A DNA stretch of 64,000 nt. It comes from Tridacna crocea (taxonomy: Eukaryota; Mollusca; Bivalvia; Cardiida; Cardiidae). Numbering within the stretch: position 1 is the first letter of the stretch; every line of letters begins with the position of its first letter. Made by a program: the position numbers and the translations under genes. Positions 21,437 to 32,450 of the stretch are shown here, one piece after another. Below the pieces are notes generated by a model, which saw nothing but the letters and a program-made list of their open reading frames with translations, ran no database searches and had not been told where the DNA came from. Location: the NCBI GenBank assembly GCA_943736015.1, contig OX031061.1:60270192-60334191 (forward strand), in the 5' to 3' direction.

Positions 21437-22010
21437 GTATTTTACATGTTACAAAACAAAAACTCAGTTCAAGTAGGAAAACAATGTTGGTACGAGCTCT
21501 ATCTGATAATAAAAGTACCCTTTTTTTACTTGTATATAAAAAAAAAACATAAAAGGGTCATTATGACCCTGAAGTCGCTCACCTGGGCGTTTTAACCAAA
21601 CATGATCCATCTTAAAAATCTCCTTCGAAAGTGTACACAAGGTGTTTTTTCTTTTTAAGATTTGACGGACCTAATCTTATAGTAACAATGATCGTCGTCT
21701 TATTCACACCAGAGGGTTTGTCTACTGCATGGTAGCTGAATTTCTTAGGTTCAAGGGAAATTAGGCTGTGACATATTTTCAGAACAGAACATTAACACTT
21801 TTTCCCCAGATAAAAGCCAAAGGTTGATTTTTGCTAATGATAAAGTCAGTAGGACAAGATTGTCACTTCGACACACCCTATAATCAAAGACATTGTATTG
21901 TTCCTGCCATGTGACGTTGTCGCGGTACAATACCATTAACAATGTTTTACAAAATAAGCTTGTTTTCTCTTAAAAAGCCTGTTTTACAGTCCTGTGGCTC
22001 TTTTTTTATA
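21437..22010. other. No gene seen
   Basis: Includes AAAGGGTCATTATGACCC, a short perfect palindrome at 21,553-21,570. Otherwise unassigned. Confidence 0.4.
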
Positions 22011-22011
22011 G

Positions 22012-22740
22012 CTCACCTTAGCACACGGTACTCAAGGTGAGCTCTTTTAATCGTGCTGTGTCAGGCGTCCGTCGTCTGTAATACGTCGTCCGGCGTCAAT
22101 TTTAACCTTGTGTACACATTTCAGTCTGATACCCATAAAACTTAAATTAGGATGTTTATTTGAATGATATCTCAAACGTGATCGAAAATGGGTTATATCA
22201 GGTAAAAAAATTAGGTCACTCGGTCAAATCCAGAAAAAAAAAGACTTGTGTACGCCGTAGAGGCCACATTTTTAGTCCAATATTATGAAACTTTGTCAGA
22301 ATGTTTGCCTAGATGGTGCCTAAAACTAGTCAAAGAATAATTCATGTCGGTCGAAAACTAGGTCACTAGGTCAAATGATTGTAAAACCTTCGTTACGCTC
22401 TTGAGGCCACATTTTCAGTTAAGTATTCTTGAAAGTTGGTCAGAATGTTTGCCTTGATGAAATTGCGTACGTGATCGAAAGCGGATCATGTCAGGTCAAA
22501 AAAAAGGTCACCAGGTGAAATCCTTGAAATCATTGTGTAACTATAGGCCACCGTGTCAGTCAAATGGTCTTCAAAGTTGGTGAGAATGTTTGTTTTGCTG
22601 ATGCCTCGAATGAGTTTGAAAATGGTTCACGTTGGGTCACAAACTGAGTTACTGGTCAAATCGTAGGAAAACCTTGCGTACTATGTAGAGGCTACACTTT
22701 TAGTCAAATACGAGAGAAAGTTATCGCCATCGTGGATTAT
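22012..22740 (+). repeat. Family K repeat with terminal hairpin
   Basis: Begins with the hairpin AGCTCACCTTAGC ... TCAAGGTGAGCT. It then contains several internal degenerate units of about 120 bp (TTGGTCAGAATGTTTG, TGATGCC, GGTCACnnGGTCAAATC, GTAGAGGCCAC). A diverged copy is at 45,950-46,560. Repeats with this hairpin are common in bivalve DNA to my knowledge; class uncertain. Confidence 0.55.
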
Positions 22741-22805
22741 TTATTGTGCCTCGTGACTCACAACTGTGGTTTATTGAACGATAAACCACGATAGAAAAGA
22801 GATTA
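22741..22805. repeat. Family L hairpin, partial
   Basis: ATTGTGCCTCGTGACTCAC then GGTTTATTGAACGATAAACC; the fuller copy is at 30,405-30,545. Confidence 0.5.
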
Positions 22806-22934
22806 TTTGTTAAATAGACGTTGCGCCGTATTCTGCCTTTTCTGGAATTTACCATAACTAGACTTTGGGTCTGCAGTGACGGGCCAACGTGACTAGTGCT
22901 TCCACCCTGGTTCGAACCGCGATTTCCCGATTAA

Positions 22935-23395
22935 GTAGAGGATATTTGTCTTTTTCGGTGAAAGATCGAAATTTATTTCATCGAGTTTACACCATCGGTA
23001 ATATTTTCACGAGTGGCGCAGCCACGAGTGAGAATTTTATCGATGGTGTTCACGAGATGAAATAAATTTCGATCTTTCACAGACAAAAAACAAATATTCT
23101 GTTTATTTCATGCTTTTAACCCTTTCTGGGAGGAGCGTCATCAAAATCCAGTACAGTTCTTTTCCATTATTCCCCATGGCGTACCCCTCCCGCATAGCAA
23201 AGCATTACAATATTACGTCAAGTGCGAGAAAAGTAAGGTGTATGACGTCATATTTCCCATCTGGTTGTTAGGCACGCGCAATTTACCTAGGCAACAAGAA
23301 CGTAAAAATCGGTATTTTCACTGGTTGTACCAGTGTAAGATCGAAAAATATTTTCACAGCTATTTCTCGATATCCTACTGGAAAGCATGAAACAA
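22935..23395 (+). repeat. Family F element
   Basis: Terminal hairpin at 22,964-23,082 and the same about 310-bp unique part as 670-985 (CGTACCCCTCCCGCATAGC, CGCGCAATTTACCTAGGC, ATTTTCACTGG). Confidence 0.8.
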
Positions 23396-23670
23396 AACTC
23401 CAACAGCTTATAGAATTAACCACTTGGCAACAAAGGCCCGCCTGCAGAAAAAGAAAAGATACTGATAATAAAATCTGACCATACATTTGAGTCAACGAGT
23501 CGATGACAGCGATTTGATTCGACACTGCGTCGTTAACATGTCCTTCGTGTATCTAATAATCTAATTTGTCGCTAATGTTCTTCTATATACCAATCTTGCA
23601 GAGACAGTTTAGTTGACAAAATGACATATAAGGATGACATTAAACCCCAGTGGACAAATTCGTGCTCATA

Positions 23671-23940
23671 TTTGGGCCTGCAACACGCGTAAAAGGGGCA
23701 TTCGGACATTTGCGTAAAGTGTCGTCTCGGATTAGCCTGCGCTGTCCGCGCAGGCTAATCCGAGACGGCACTTTACGCCTACAGTAGATTTTGCCCTACA
23801 TTAGACTCGTGCAAAATAGAAAACTATTCAAGAACGAAAAGTGTCGTTTCGGATTAGCCCACACGGACTGCGTAGGATGATCCGGGACGAAGCCTTAAGC
23901 AAGTATCCGACTGTCCTTTTTCGCATGTTGCATACCATTT
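23671..23940. repeat. Family C MITE, complete
   Basis: GGGCCTGCAACACGCG ... GCATGTTGCATACCATTT; the right inner hairpin is more diverged than the left. Confidence 0.8.
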
Positions 23941-23984
23941 GATATGTTACTATAGGACCCAAGATCCGCCACATTGACGTTTTA

Positions 23985-24050
23985 TCAGACGGGACAAAAT
24001 TTTAAACCTGTCCAAAAAAATATTTGCAGACGACAAATTAAAAATGACTA
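23985..24050 (-). repeat. Family A fragment
   Basis: Only the ACGGGACAAAATTTTAAACC ... TTTGCAGACGACAAATTAAA half is left. Confidence 0.55.
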
Positions 24051-24254
24051 AAATGATGGGATCTGCCAGTTAGACCTGTCTTTGTATGGTACAAGTATAT
24101 GAAGTGGTTTTTTTTTTTGTCTTTTTATAAATCACGTTCTCTACTGATGAATAGAAATATGTTCTAAGTAAAGTACGGAAGTGCCAAGATTTGAGCTTGC
24201 AACTCATGTTGCCTCGCTCTGACAAAAAGAGGCCTAATCTCCGTGATGTACATT

Positions 24255-24676
24255 ATTTCCCGCTAGATGGCATTCTATAAATACTCATCTATCTAATTTG
24301 GGCATCCTGGGTACAGAACATTATCTCCCGCTAGATGGCATTCTATAAATACTCATCTATCTGATATGGGCATCCTGGGTTCAGAACCGAACCACTTTCC
24401 TACGCGACAACCGTTACTTTGAATTTAAAACAAAAAAAAAAAGGTTTACCCAATAAAACACTACCTCGTGCAATTCACTCAACTTTGATCACCAGTTTAG
24501 AGAAATCTGTTGCTAAAGCAGGTCTCATTTCTCCTCAAACGTATTGATACGTAAAAGCTATTTTCAACATTGCTACTTTATAGAGCGTAATATTACAGTC
24601 AGCCCGCTTTCGGGGCTAGTAGTGATGCGTCATATAAGACAGTCGAATCTTCGAAGAATATGACATGCGCAGACAA
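24255..24676 (+). repeat. Family H repeat, copy 1
   Basis: About 420 bp with a duplicated 60-bp 5' part (TCCCGCTAGATGGCATTC twice). Next come GGGCATCCTGGGT, GCGACAACCGTTACTTTG, CAGTTTAGAGAAATCTG and the end TCTTCGAAGAATATGACATG. It abuts copy 2 head-to-tail. Confidence 0.75.
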
Positions 24677-24990
24677 CGGGGTACAGAACCGGACCACTTT
24701 CCTACGCGACAACTGATACTTTGAATTTCAAACTAAAATAAACGTTTACTCAATAAAACGCTACCTCGTGCAATTCACTCAGCTATGATCAGCAGTTTAG
24801 AGAAATCTGGAGCTAAAGCAGGTCTCATTTCCCCTCAAACGTATTGATAAAAACTATTTTCTACATTGCTACTTTATAGAGCGTAATATTACAGTCTACC
24901 CGCTTTCGGGGCTAGTGATGCGTCATATAAGACAGTCGAATCTTCGAATAATATGACATGCGCACACAACGCCGTGATGCATGACTCAAA
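24677..24990 (+). repeat. Family H repeat, copy 2
   Basis: Begins within the GGTACAGAACCGGACC landmark and runs to AATAATATGACATGCGC. Tandem with copy 1. Confidence 0.75.
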
Positions 24991-25069
24991 GCAATATATC
25001 ACATAATCATAGATCCATAAAGTTCGATCCATCAAAGAGCAGAATGAATCATGTGGTGGTACACTGGTC

Positions 25070-25285
25070 TTTTTGTTACGGAAGGACACTCCTTCATGCA
25101 AAGCTTCGTCCCGATTTAAATACAATACATGACCACTGCGTTAGGGAGTTATCTCTTTGGCTCAGTGGTCATGGTATTGATCTTTTAAACCTTATAAAAC
25201 GAGGATAGTTGTCCTTCATGGGTTCGAATCCCGCCAGATGCGGTTTGTTTTTCAGCTATACATTTGTTGCGCACCTTCATATTCG
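25070..25285 (+). repeat. SINE-1 (tRNA-derived)
   Basis: Order: TTACGGAAGGACACTCC, GATTTAAATAC, A-box region CTTTGGCTCAGTGGTCATGG, B box GGGTTCGAATCCCGCC. Confidence 0.75.
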
Positions 25286-25317
25286 AAAGAGTTCGATATT
25301 AAGAAAAGTGACAAATA

Positions 25318-25400
25318 GTAAAAAGTATTGACCGAGGTCAGCCTGCGCGGCCTGCGCAGGCTAACCTCGGTCGATACTTTTTTGCATATGCATTTAGCCC
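25318..25400. repeat. Hairpin, family C related
   Basis: AAAGTATTGACCGAGGTC pairs with GACCTCGGTCGATACTTTT across a CAGCCTGCGCGG centre. Confidence 0.65.
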
Positions 25401-25751
25401 TTTTTCACAGTGCATTACTTATATTCCTCCTTCGCTATGATCAGGGGCTCAGTCGTGAGTGCAAGTGACTGAAGACTTCAAATGGGTGAATAAATCAGCG
25501 CCATTACAAATTGACGTTCATTCCATTTTCTTTCCTCGCTCAATCTATGTTAATTACCCTGATTTATTTCCTCGTATGTTAAGACAGCATGTCCCAGAAG
25601 TAATTGGAATATGGTTCACTCAACCCCCACCCCTTCCACTCTATTCCCCCTCTCGAAAAATAAGTTTGCATTACCACTCGTACTGACCAGTATCTTTTGT
25701 ACAATAGTCACTTGTATTTTTCAAAATTGTCTTATTTAACGTTATTGATTC
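25401..25751. other. No gene seen
   Basis: Unique sequence, pyrimidine-rich near 25,620-25,660. Confidence 0.4.
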
Positions 25752-25941
25752 TTAACCTTTTACCACAAAATTCCATGTTTTACGTTTCAGAAGGAAAAAC
25801 TACTTTTGAAAACATTGCGAGAACCGCGTCTCCTATCCATTTAAAGACAAAATCTGTTACTAGAGAAACTTTTAAAACGTAGTCAGCAAATGCTTTGAAA
25901 ATGGACAAGTCAAAATTTCTTTTCTTGTTGTAAAGAGTTAA
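25752..25941 (+). repeat. Family A MITE, palindrome eroded
   Basis: TTAACCTTTTACCAC ... TTGTAAAGAGTTAA ends are intact. Of the palindrome only AACATTGCGAGAA is left. Confidence 0.75.
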
Positions 25942-25989
25942 TCAATTTTGACAAATCGCATTTTTTCATTGAATGAGGATTTCAAAGTA

Positions 25990-26330
25990 AGCTCATTATC
26001 TCCAACTAGAGGTATCTATCTAATTTGGGCGTCCTGGGTACAGAACCGGACTACTTTTGTACGCGACAACCGTTACTTTGGATTTCAAACTGAAATAAAC
26101 GTGTACTCAATACTGGTGCGATTCATTCAGCTATGATCAGCAGTTTAGAGAAATCTGGAGCTAAAAAATGGCCTGAATTTTCCTCAAACGTATTGATAAG
26201 AGCCATTTTCTCCACTCCTACTTTATAGCGCGTATTACTACAATCTCGCCAGTATCGGGGAGAGTGATGCGTCATATAAGACAGGTCGAATCTTCGGAGA
26301 ATATAACATGCGCAGACAACGGGTCTCTTC
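25990..26330 (+). repeat. Family H repeat
   Basis: GTATCTATCTAATTTGGGCG to AATATAACATGCGCAG; colinear with 24,290-24,670. Confidence 0.75.
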
Positions 26331-26660
26331 TGTTTAAAATATATGTTAAACATACATCTCCTCTCGTTTTCATGCTGTTCTTCATTTTTTTTCTTAATTA
26401 TCAATTTCTATATTTTATAAAACTATAATTCCTCTTGTATCTTCATGCTAAATATTGTCCCTGATGGTTAGAAAGTTGTGCAGATTACGCCAGATAGAAA
26501 ATGTATTTAATTCTATTTAATTCCATTGCGGCTAGCCATAGACGTACCAACCACAATTTCTGGTTTAAATTGAAGACAAATCCCTACAGTTTCTTTACCC
26601 CATACATCTTTTATTGATTTTTTTCACAATATTTGCTGTCTTGTTAAACACATTTCAGTC
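26331..26660. other. No gene seen
   Basis: AT-rich; no feature recognised. Confidence 0.4.
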
Positions 26661-26956
26661 ATTTAAGCCGTTTTCAGGGATTGTTTGGTAAAAGTTTAAT
26701 AGTAGAAACACATCGTGGGAAAAGGAGAAAAAAGCTGGTCACCATCATTTTTTCCTTTCCCCATAATGTTTTCAAAAGGCTTCTTCCTCTAGGTCGTAAA
26801 AAACCAGCGATTCTTTAGTAAAAAATTAATGGGAGAAAACATTGTGGGAAAAGAAGAAAATGCTGGTTACCAGCATTTTCTCCTTTTCCCACAATGTTTT
26901 CAAAAGGCTTCTTCCTTAGGAGCATTAAAACTCTGAATGGTGTGGTTAAAAGTTAA
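26661..26956 (-). repeat. Two family A half-copies in tandem
   Basis: A terminal remnant (TTTGGTAAAAGTTTAA) is followed by two units, each consisting of palindrome plus right flank. They end TTAGTAAAAAATTAA and GGTTAAAAGTTAA. The second palindrome (26,835-26,901) is nearly perfect. Confidence 0.75.
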
Positions 26957-27426
26957 AAAGGGCCAGTGACGAAAGCCAATTTCTATTGTCGAAAGCGATT
27001 TATATTAGAAACAGTGGTTAATAGAAAACTCACTTGGACGTAGTGCCCATAATCAGGTTAATTTACTTTAATCTCATCCAGCAGTCGATCTTTCTTTTTG
27101 TTCTTCTCACCCCTTGGATTGTGAATCTTTCCTCCTCTTTGATCTAACCACAATTCAATTTACTTCTCCGTACGGAAATCAAAGGAGAAAAAATGTCCGT
27201 ATTAATTGCATGATCTTAAATAGTTTCTTCGTTAAATGCTTTGAATTTTGTGATTTTTTTTTTCTCAGATCGTTTGAAGCACTTTCTTTTCACTGTACTT
27301 TTAGCATTGCACTTAACTAATTGTTTTTTTAAATGGGCTGTTCTTTACTAAACGACAATATCTTGAAAATTTGTCAAAATTTGAAAGCATAAATTTGTCG
27401 TCGACAAAGAAAAACGAACGAGTATC
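26957..27426. other. No gene seen; family A remnant
   Basis: 27,345-27,420 is a decayed family A end (TTTACTAAACGACAATATC). The rest is unassigned. Confidence 0.4.
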
Positions 27427-27965
27427 TTAAAGGTGGCCGTTCAGATTTTGGGACGAAAATTTTACAAAAAAAAATCATCCTTATACTCCCAAAGCCTTAC
27501 AATTTCCATTCATAAAACCCCACCGAACACCATCGGACAACATGAGAAAATAGAGATTTACTTCTGGCCAGGTCTACACCGGTGGGAACACGTCTATTTT
27601 TACATCAGCAGCTCGCTCATTTATAAACCGGAAATATACAGACGAAGCTTCATACATAGCGTTCGAAGTTCTAGACATTATGGAAAATAATTACATGTTT
27701 GTTATTATGGAATTTTAGAATCATTAGTCACGTGCCAGTCACCTAGCCTTCCCACAATGTTTTTTTGAATTTTGGCGGGAAGTCTAAAAATAGCTTAAGA
27801 AGCTACGTAGCCTTTCAGGGAATACCATCCCCCAATTTTTTTTGTGATTTTATGATTCTTAATATTGATGATATGTATTGTTTTCTTCATATTAATTTCA
27901 ATGATATATATTTTTTTTTTTATTGGTGTGATGTGAAAATTCAAAATACCCATCTTTAAGGTATC
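27427..27965 (+). repeat. Family I repeat
   Basis: Colinear with 6,485-7,055: TTAAAGGTGGCCGTTCAG start, CAGCTCGCTCATTTA, CACGTGCCAGTCAC, GCTACGTAGCCTTTC, and end CATCTTTAAG. Confidence 0.7.
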
Positions 27966-28019
27966 ACCATCCTAACGCTTCTTCTACTGCAACACGGCCA
28001 TTACGAACATGAAAGTTCG

Positions 28020-28215
28020 CAAAAATTCATGGCTGAAATACAGACCGCATCTGATTCGAACCCATGAGGACAAATATCCTCATTCTTTTTTTCTGAGGTT
28101 TACAAGACCAATACCATAACCACTGAGCCAAAGAGATATCTCCCTGACACATTTGCTAGGTACTGTATTTAAATCGGGACGAGGCCATGTATGAAGGAAG
28201 GGTCTCCCGTAACAG
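28020..28215 (-). repeat. SINE-1 (tRNA-derived)
   Basis: Minus strand: CGATTTAAATACAG, AGTGGTTATGGTATTGG, GGGTTCGAATCAGATGCGG. Confidence 0.7.
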
Positions 28216-28339
28216 CACCCCTCTACTCTTAAAGTCATCATGTATTGATGACTCAAAGCCTTATTATGCAGAAAAGCCGTTTCTGTACAACAAATGGGAT
28301 TAGTGGCTCAATGGCCAATCCTAGACGAGCCCCCATCTT

Positions 28340-28525
28340 ACGAATAAAGACATTAACAAACAAACAAATGAACAGATGCATTGCAGGATTTGTACCTAGA
28401 TAGCCCTAACGAAACGTCACCACCACTTTGAGCTAAAGAGAATTATCCTTAACGCAGTTGTTATGTATTGTTTTTAAACCAGGATGACTCAATGCATGAA
28501 GGAGTGGTCTCTCTTAAAAAAAAAA
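28340..28525 (-). repeat. SINE-1, degenerate
   Basis: The order of SINE-1 landmarks is retained (CACTCCTTCATGCATTGAG, AACAACTGCGTTAAGG) but the B box is altered (TAGGTACAAATCC). Confidence 0.5.
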
Positions 28526-28619
28526 TGCTTTCAGTTTGTGCATGTTTCAAATCTTGCCGTAATGATAAAGAGTTAACTGAGCTGACTGATTTTTAACTTC
28601 ATGGCACTGGTATTTATCA

Positions 28620-28644
28620 AAATGATTGATTGATTGATTGATTA

Positions 28645-28683
<39 letters not shown>

Positions 28684-28812
28684 TGCTTACTTGCTAGCTT
28701 GCTTTTTTGCTTGCTTGCTTGATTGATTGATTGGTTGGTCTGTCGATCGATTGATTTATTCATTGCTCGATCGATTGATGGATTCATTACTCGATTGATT
28801 GATTTAATAGTG
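28620..28812. repeat. (GATT)n and (GCTT)n microsatellite
   Basis: Long GATT tract with a GCTT interruption, partly reading CGATC. Confidence 0.95.
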
Positions 28813-28834
28813 TTTTACGCCGCTTGTAAAATGT

Positions 28835-29175
28835 TGTCTGTGCATGTCATTTCGAAGATTCTACCTGTCTGCTATGACGCATCACTCACCTTAATATTGA
28901 TGCGATTGTAGTTATGTGATGCAGTAGCAATGAAGAAAAGTGCTTTATCGATACGTTCGTTGAAAAATCAGGCCTTTTTTAGCTCTAGATTTCTCTAAAC
29001 TGTTGATCATAGCTCAATGAATCGCACCAGGTTTATTCAGTAAACGTTTAATTTAGTTTGAATTTTAAAGTAACGGTTGTCGGGTAGAAAAGTAGTCCGG
29101 TTCTGTACCCAGAATGCCCAAATCAGATAGATGTGTATTTGTAGATTGCCATCTAGTGGGATTTAATGTATTGTG
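28835..29175 (-). repeat. Family H repeat, inverted
   Basis: Reverse complement of the family H body: TGTCATTTCGAAGATTC to GATTGCCATCTAGTGGGA. Confidence 0.7.
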
Positions 29176-29375
29176 GAAGTCACTGCTTTGGTTACTCCTT
29201 CGGTTTCATCTCCATAAAAGGACAAAAAGACCACAGTAATTAAATTTATGGGTAATATGGAGGGACTGATTCCAGTCATGAAGTGAACTTACGCGAGGGG
29301 AAAACAACATGTCAATTGCTATTTACAAGATTTGCTATTTATAAACCTGTCAGCACGGAAAGAACAGACCTCACT

Positions 29376-29500
29376 CAACTCTTTGCCAAACAATAATATT
29401 TCAGGTCAGTCCAAATTCAAACCACATGTGGTAACCAGCATTTTCTTTTCTTCCAACAATGTTTTCAAAAGACTTATATCTCAGAGTCACTTTTGCAAAA
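29376..29500 (-). repeat. Family A fragment
   Basis: TCAACTCTTTGCCAAACAAT then GTGGTAACCAGCATTTTC; the left palindrome arm is deleted. Confidence 0.6.
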
Positions 29501-29514
29501 GTGAAATGGGGCCT

Positions 29515-29640
29515 TTATACATCTGCGAAAAGTATCGGCTCAGGTCAGCTTGAGCAATCCGTGCAGGCTGACCTGAGCCGAAACTTTTCGCTATTGGTCA
29601 ATTTTCTACATGGCGTAGGACCAGTCTATCTTATGATTTA
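29515..29640. repeat. Hairpin, family C related
   Basis: AAAAGTATCGGCTCAGGTC pairs with GACCTGAGCCGAAACTTTT; the 3' part (GGACCAGTCTA) recurs at 41,800. Confidence 0.65.
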
Positions 29641-29746
29641 GTTGGTTGTTACATGAAATGTATTTTATGAATCCATAATTATGTGGTGGTTTAGTTAGTA
29701 CAATTTACCACAGATATGCATTTATCCCAGTTTTTTCAGAGCATGA

Positions 29747-29975
29747 TTAACTCATTACCAAACGACAGAATTTTAGGCTTGTCCAAATCGAAAGCATTTG
29801 CAGACGACAAAATAAAGGTGACTCAAAAATTGAAAATTGTTTTGTGAAGGGTAGAAAACACTGTGGGAAAAGGAGAAAATGCTGGTTACCAGCATTTTCT
29901 CCTTTTCCCACAATGTTTTCTAAAGGCCTCTTTCTCAGGGGCGTCATATGTAGGGATTGCGTGGTAATGGGTTAA
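29747..29975 (-). repeat. Family A MITE, full length
   Basis: 229 bp with TTAACTCATTACCAAACG ... GGTAATGGGTTAA and a near-perfect palindrome (29,855-29,921). Confidence 0.9.
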
Positions 29976-30084
29976 GTGATTTCATGACATGACTGATATT
30001 AAGTCTAATGTAGAATACAACACTCGAACAAACCATAGGCATCTGTAACTCTATCGGTATATTAAGGGAATTTTTCATATTCGG

Positions 30085-30200
30085 ACACCGTTACTATAAA
30101 TAACACGTTGGCGATTCCCTCTATATCGTGTTTATTATATACGATACAGAGGGAGTTGCCAATATACTATTTACGGAAACGTGAATTCGGCTCTATAAGA
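30085..30200. repeat. Inverted repeat
   Basis: ACTATAAATA...TTGGCGATTCCCTCTATATC and GATACAGAGGGAGTTGCCAA...TATTTACGG form an about 50-bp stem around CGTGTTTATTATATACG. Confidence 0.6.
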
Positions 30201-30404
30201 ACAGTGCAACGAAAGCGTGGTGAAATCTATGTTATTCTATGTAGAGTGACGCCATTCTATGTAGAGTGACATCATTCTGTATGAAGTAAGTATGCAAGTT
30301 ATTAAATGGAATATAATATGTCTCCTCGTTTTCACTCTAAGTATGAACTTGTTTTCCTTTCATTAAGAACAGGTCATGTTATAACCGAAATGATATTCTT
30401 TCTG

Positions 30405-30545
30405 TTATGGTTTATCGTTCAATAAACCAAGTTGTGAGTTATGAAGCGCAATGAATAAACCATTTAAGCTATTGCCCTAGTGGATTATTTATCGTGCCCC
30501 ATAACTCACAATTGTGGTTTATTGAACGATAAACCACGATAGAGA
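30405..30545. repeat. Family L hairpin
   Basis: GGTTTATCGTTCAATAAACC and GGTTTATTGAACGATAAACC are exact complements about 110 bp apart, with ATAACTCACAATTGTG between. Confidence 0.65.
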
Positions 30546-30637
30546 GAAGATTAATTCTTAATTTTAGAATATTCTGTAATATACAGGCAATGCTTCAATG
30601 ATCGACCAAAAAAATCTTAGTGTTCCGTGTAATAGTA

Positions 30638-31198
30638 CATTGAAACGAACTTCTAAACGGCCACTTTTAAGCTGCAATTTCCCATAAACCTTTTCTCGCA
30701 TCCGATGCCTATAAAAGCTTATATAGTCTCATTCTTTTTGCAGAATAATTGACCGGTCCGAAAACATACCTGAGCCAAATTCTGAGGAAAATTTATTCAG
30801 TTTTTATCGCGGAAGAAGCTATTTGTCGTTCATTCACTCAACAAATCAAATTGAAAAATCAAGTTTTTTAAAACTTCATGCTTATTAATTTGTTTGGATT
30901 ACGTTTCTTTCATAGAAGAGAATTGTCATGTTTTTCTCTTATTACTTACAAAAGTTCAGTATTTTATGCATCTATTTTTATACATGTTTTGGCTGGTAGA
31001 CACCACGCATGCGCAAACAACCACTTTTCCTTATTTTGAAAATAAGCCTCCTTCTGTTGACAAAATCGAGAATGTTTTCATTTCAATAGCATGGTTAAAG
31101 TCCAGATATATGTAACAGTTTGTTTTTATTAACACTTTTTGTATTTGCTTCAACTTATAGAAGAAACAAAAGTGGCCGTTTAGAAGTTCGTTTCAGTG
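30638..31198 (+). repeat. Family J MITE, copy 1 (upstream of exon 1)
   Basis: About 560 bp bounded by TA. The inverted ends are CATTGAAACGAACTTCTAAA and, complemented, CACTGAAACGAACTTCTAAA, each followed by CGGCCACTTTT. TA targets and CACTG ends fit a Tc1/mariner-type MITE. It ends about 50 bp before the acceptor of the signal-peptide exon. A second copy, inverted relative to this one, is at 36,567-37,095. Confidence 0.8.
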
Positions 31199-31251
31199 TA
31201 GAGATTCAAAGGCCTGTGAACAAACTGAAATTTTCTTTTACTCTCTTTCAG

Positions 31252-31343
31252 AATGAATATGGACTGGCGATTGTACATTCTATCTGTATTGACATGTATA
31301 GCAATCAAAATAACTTTGACGTCATCCGAGCAAACAAAACGAG
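31252..31343 (+). CDS. RFamide neuropeptide precursor, coding exon 1 (signal peptide)
   Basis: First coding exon of a secreted neuropeptide precursor that continues at 37,152. ATG at 31,253 opens 30 codons plus one base, encoding a typical signal peptide: short charged start (MNMDWR), hydrophobic core (LYILSVLTCIAIKITL), then TSSEQTKR. The exon is bounded by a strong acceptor (TTTTACTCTCTTTCAG, ending at 31,251) and a GTAACT donor at 31,344. The acceptor just before the ATG implies at least one untranslated upstream exon. The donor leaves phase 1, exactly matching the phase of the acceptor at 37,151, so the join is in frame. A family J MITE sits 51 bp upstream. Cleavage is likely after the TSS region; the KR could be processed by a prohormone convertase. 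The splice is inferred from sequence only. Confidence 0.75.
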
Positions 31344-31379
31344 GTAACTGTCTGTGTTTGTGTGTCTGTGTGTCTTCTC

Positions 31380-31419
31380 GATCGCCATCCATCCATCCAT
31401 CCATCCATCCATCAATTCA

Positions 31420-31460
<41 letters not shown>
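31380..31460. repeat. (ATCC)n then (CT)n microsatellite
   Basis: Tetranucleotide tract followed by an uninterrupted CT tract, 37 bp into the intron. Confidence 0.95.
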
Positions 31461-31463
<3 letters not shown>

Positions 31464-31666
31464 GAGCGGTTTTTCTCTATCGCAAAAGGCTGTAAAAACA
31501 TTTTTTTTGCACAACAATGGGTCAATCGCTTCCTTTCTGGCCTGGTTATAGTCAATCTCTCCCTATTACTAATAAAAGGACTGAAAGTTCTGAAAACTTA
31601 ATCTGCTGGTCAGCATTAAACTATCATATTGAGGAAAGCTAATAGGTTTTTCATTTCTTTCCTGTT

Positions 31667-31902
31667 TAAACCTTCACCCCCCAAAAATCCCTTTTTTTTC
31701 ACGCCCTGAGGTAGAAACCTTTCGAAAACACTGTGTAAAAATGAGAAAATGCTGGTTACCAGCATTTTCTCCTTTTTTCCCCACAATGTTTTCTACCCTA
31801 CTGGAAACAAAATTCAATTTTTGAGTTAAGTTTTTTTTGTCGTCTGGAAGTGCTTTCAAATATTCGGACCAGCCTAAAATTTTGTCGTTTGGGAAAGTTG
31901 TA
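31667..31902 (+). repeat. Family A MITE, ends decayed
   Basis: The left end reads TTTAAACCTTCACCCCC; the right end is TTTGGGAAAGTTGTAAG. The palindrome core ATGCTGGTTACCAGCAT is intact. Confidence 0.75.
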
Positions 31903-31980
31903 AGCTAAGTGGGCAAACTTTGATTGTGTTGCTTGTGATTTTAATTAACCCTCGAGCTGTTGAGCTGGACTCACTGACCT

Positions 31981-32053
31981 TTTGCGGACAGCGTAGATCA
32001 AGATCAGACTGCACAGAACGTGCAGTCTGATCTTTGACTTATACGGTCCGATA
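31981..32053. repeat. Family D hairpin
   Basis: CGGACAGCGTAGATCAAGATC ... GTGCAGTCTGATCTTTGAC. Confidence 0.75.
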
Positions 32054-32187
32054 AGGAGATATTTTCCCCCAAAAAATAACTTGGACATAGCAAACTTTGG
32101 GTGTTAACTATCGATTTTAAAGTTATAGTTTCCTTATGTAACAGGATTAAGGGTTAAGAAATTAAAATAGAGCGATTGAATATTATT

Positions 32188-32450
32188 TGCATCACGCGAA
32201 ATAGGGTATTTAGACATTAGCGTAAAGTGTCGTCTCGGATTAGTCTGCGCAGTCCGCGCAGGCTAATCCGAGACAGCACTTTACGACTACATTAGATTTT
32301 GTTCTTCAGTAGACTTGCGCAAAACAGAATTTTACATAAAAACAGAAAGTGGTGTTTAGGATTAGTCTACGCGGACTTCACAGGCTGATCAGAGACGACA
32401 CTTTACGCAAATGTCCCAGTGTCCCTTTTTGGCGTGTAGCAAGCAAATTG
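32188..32450. repeat. Family C MITE
   Basis: CGCGAAATAGGGTATTTAGAC ... CCCTTTTTGGCGTGTAGC; inner hairpin GGATTAGTCTGCGCAGTCCG. Confidence 0.8.
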
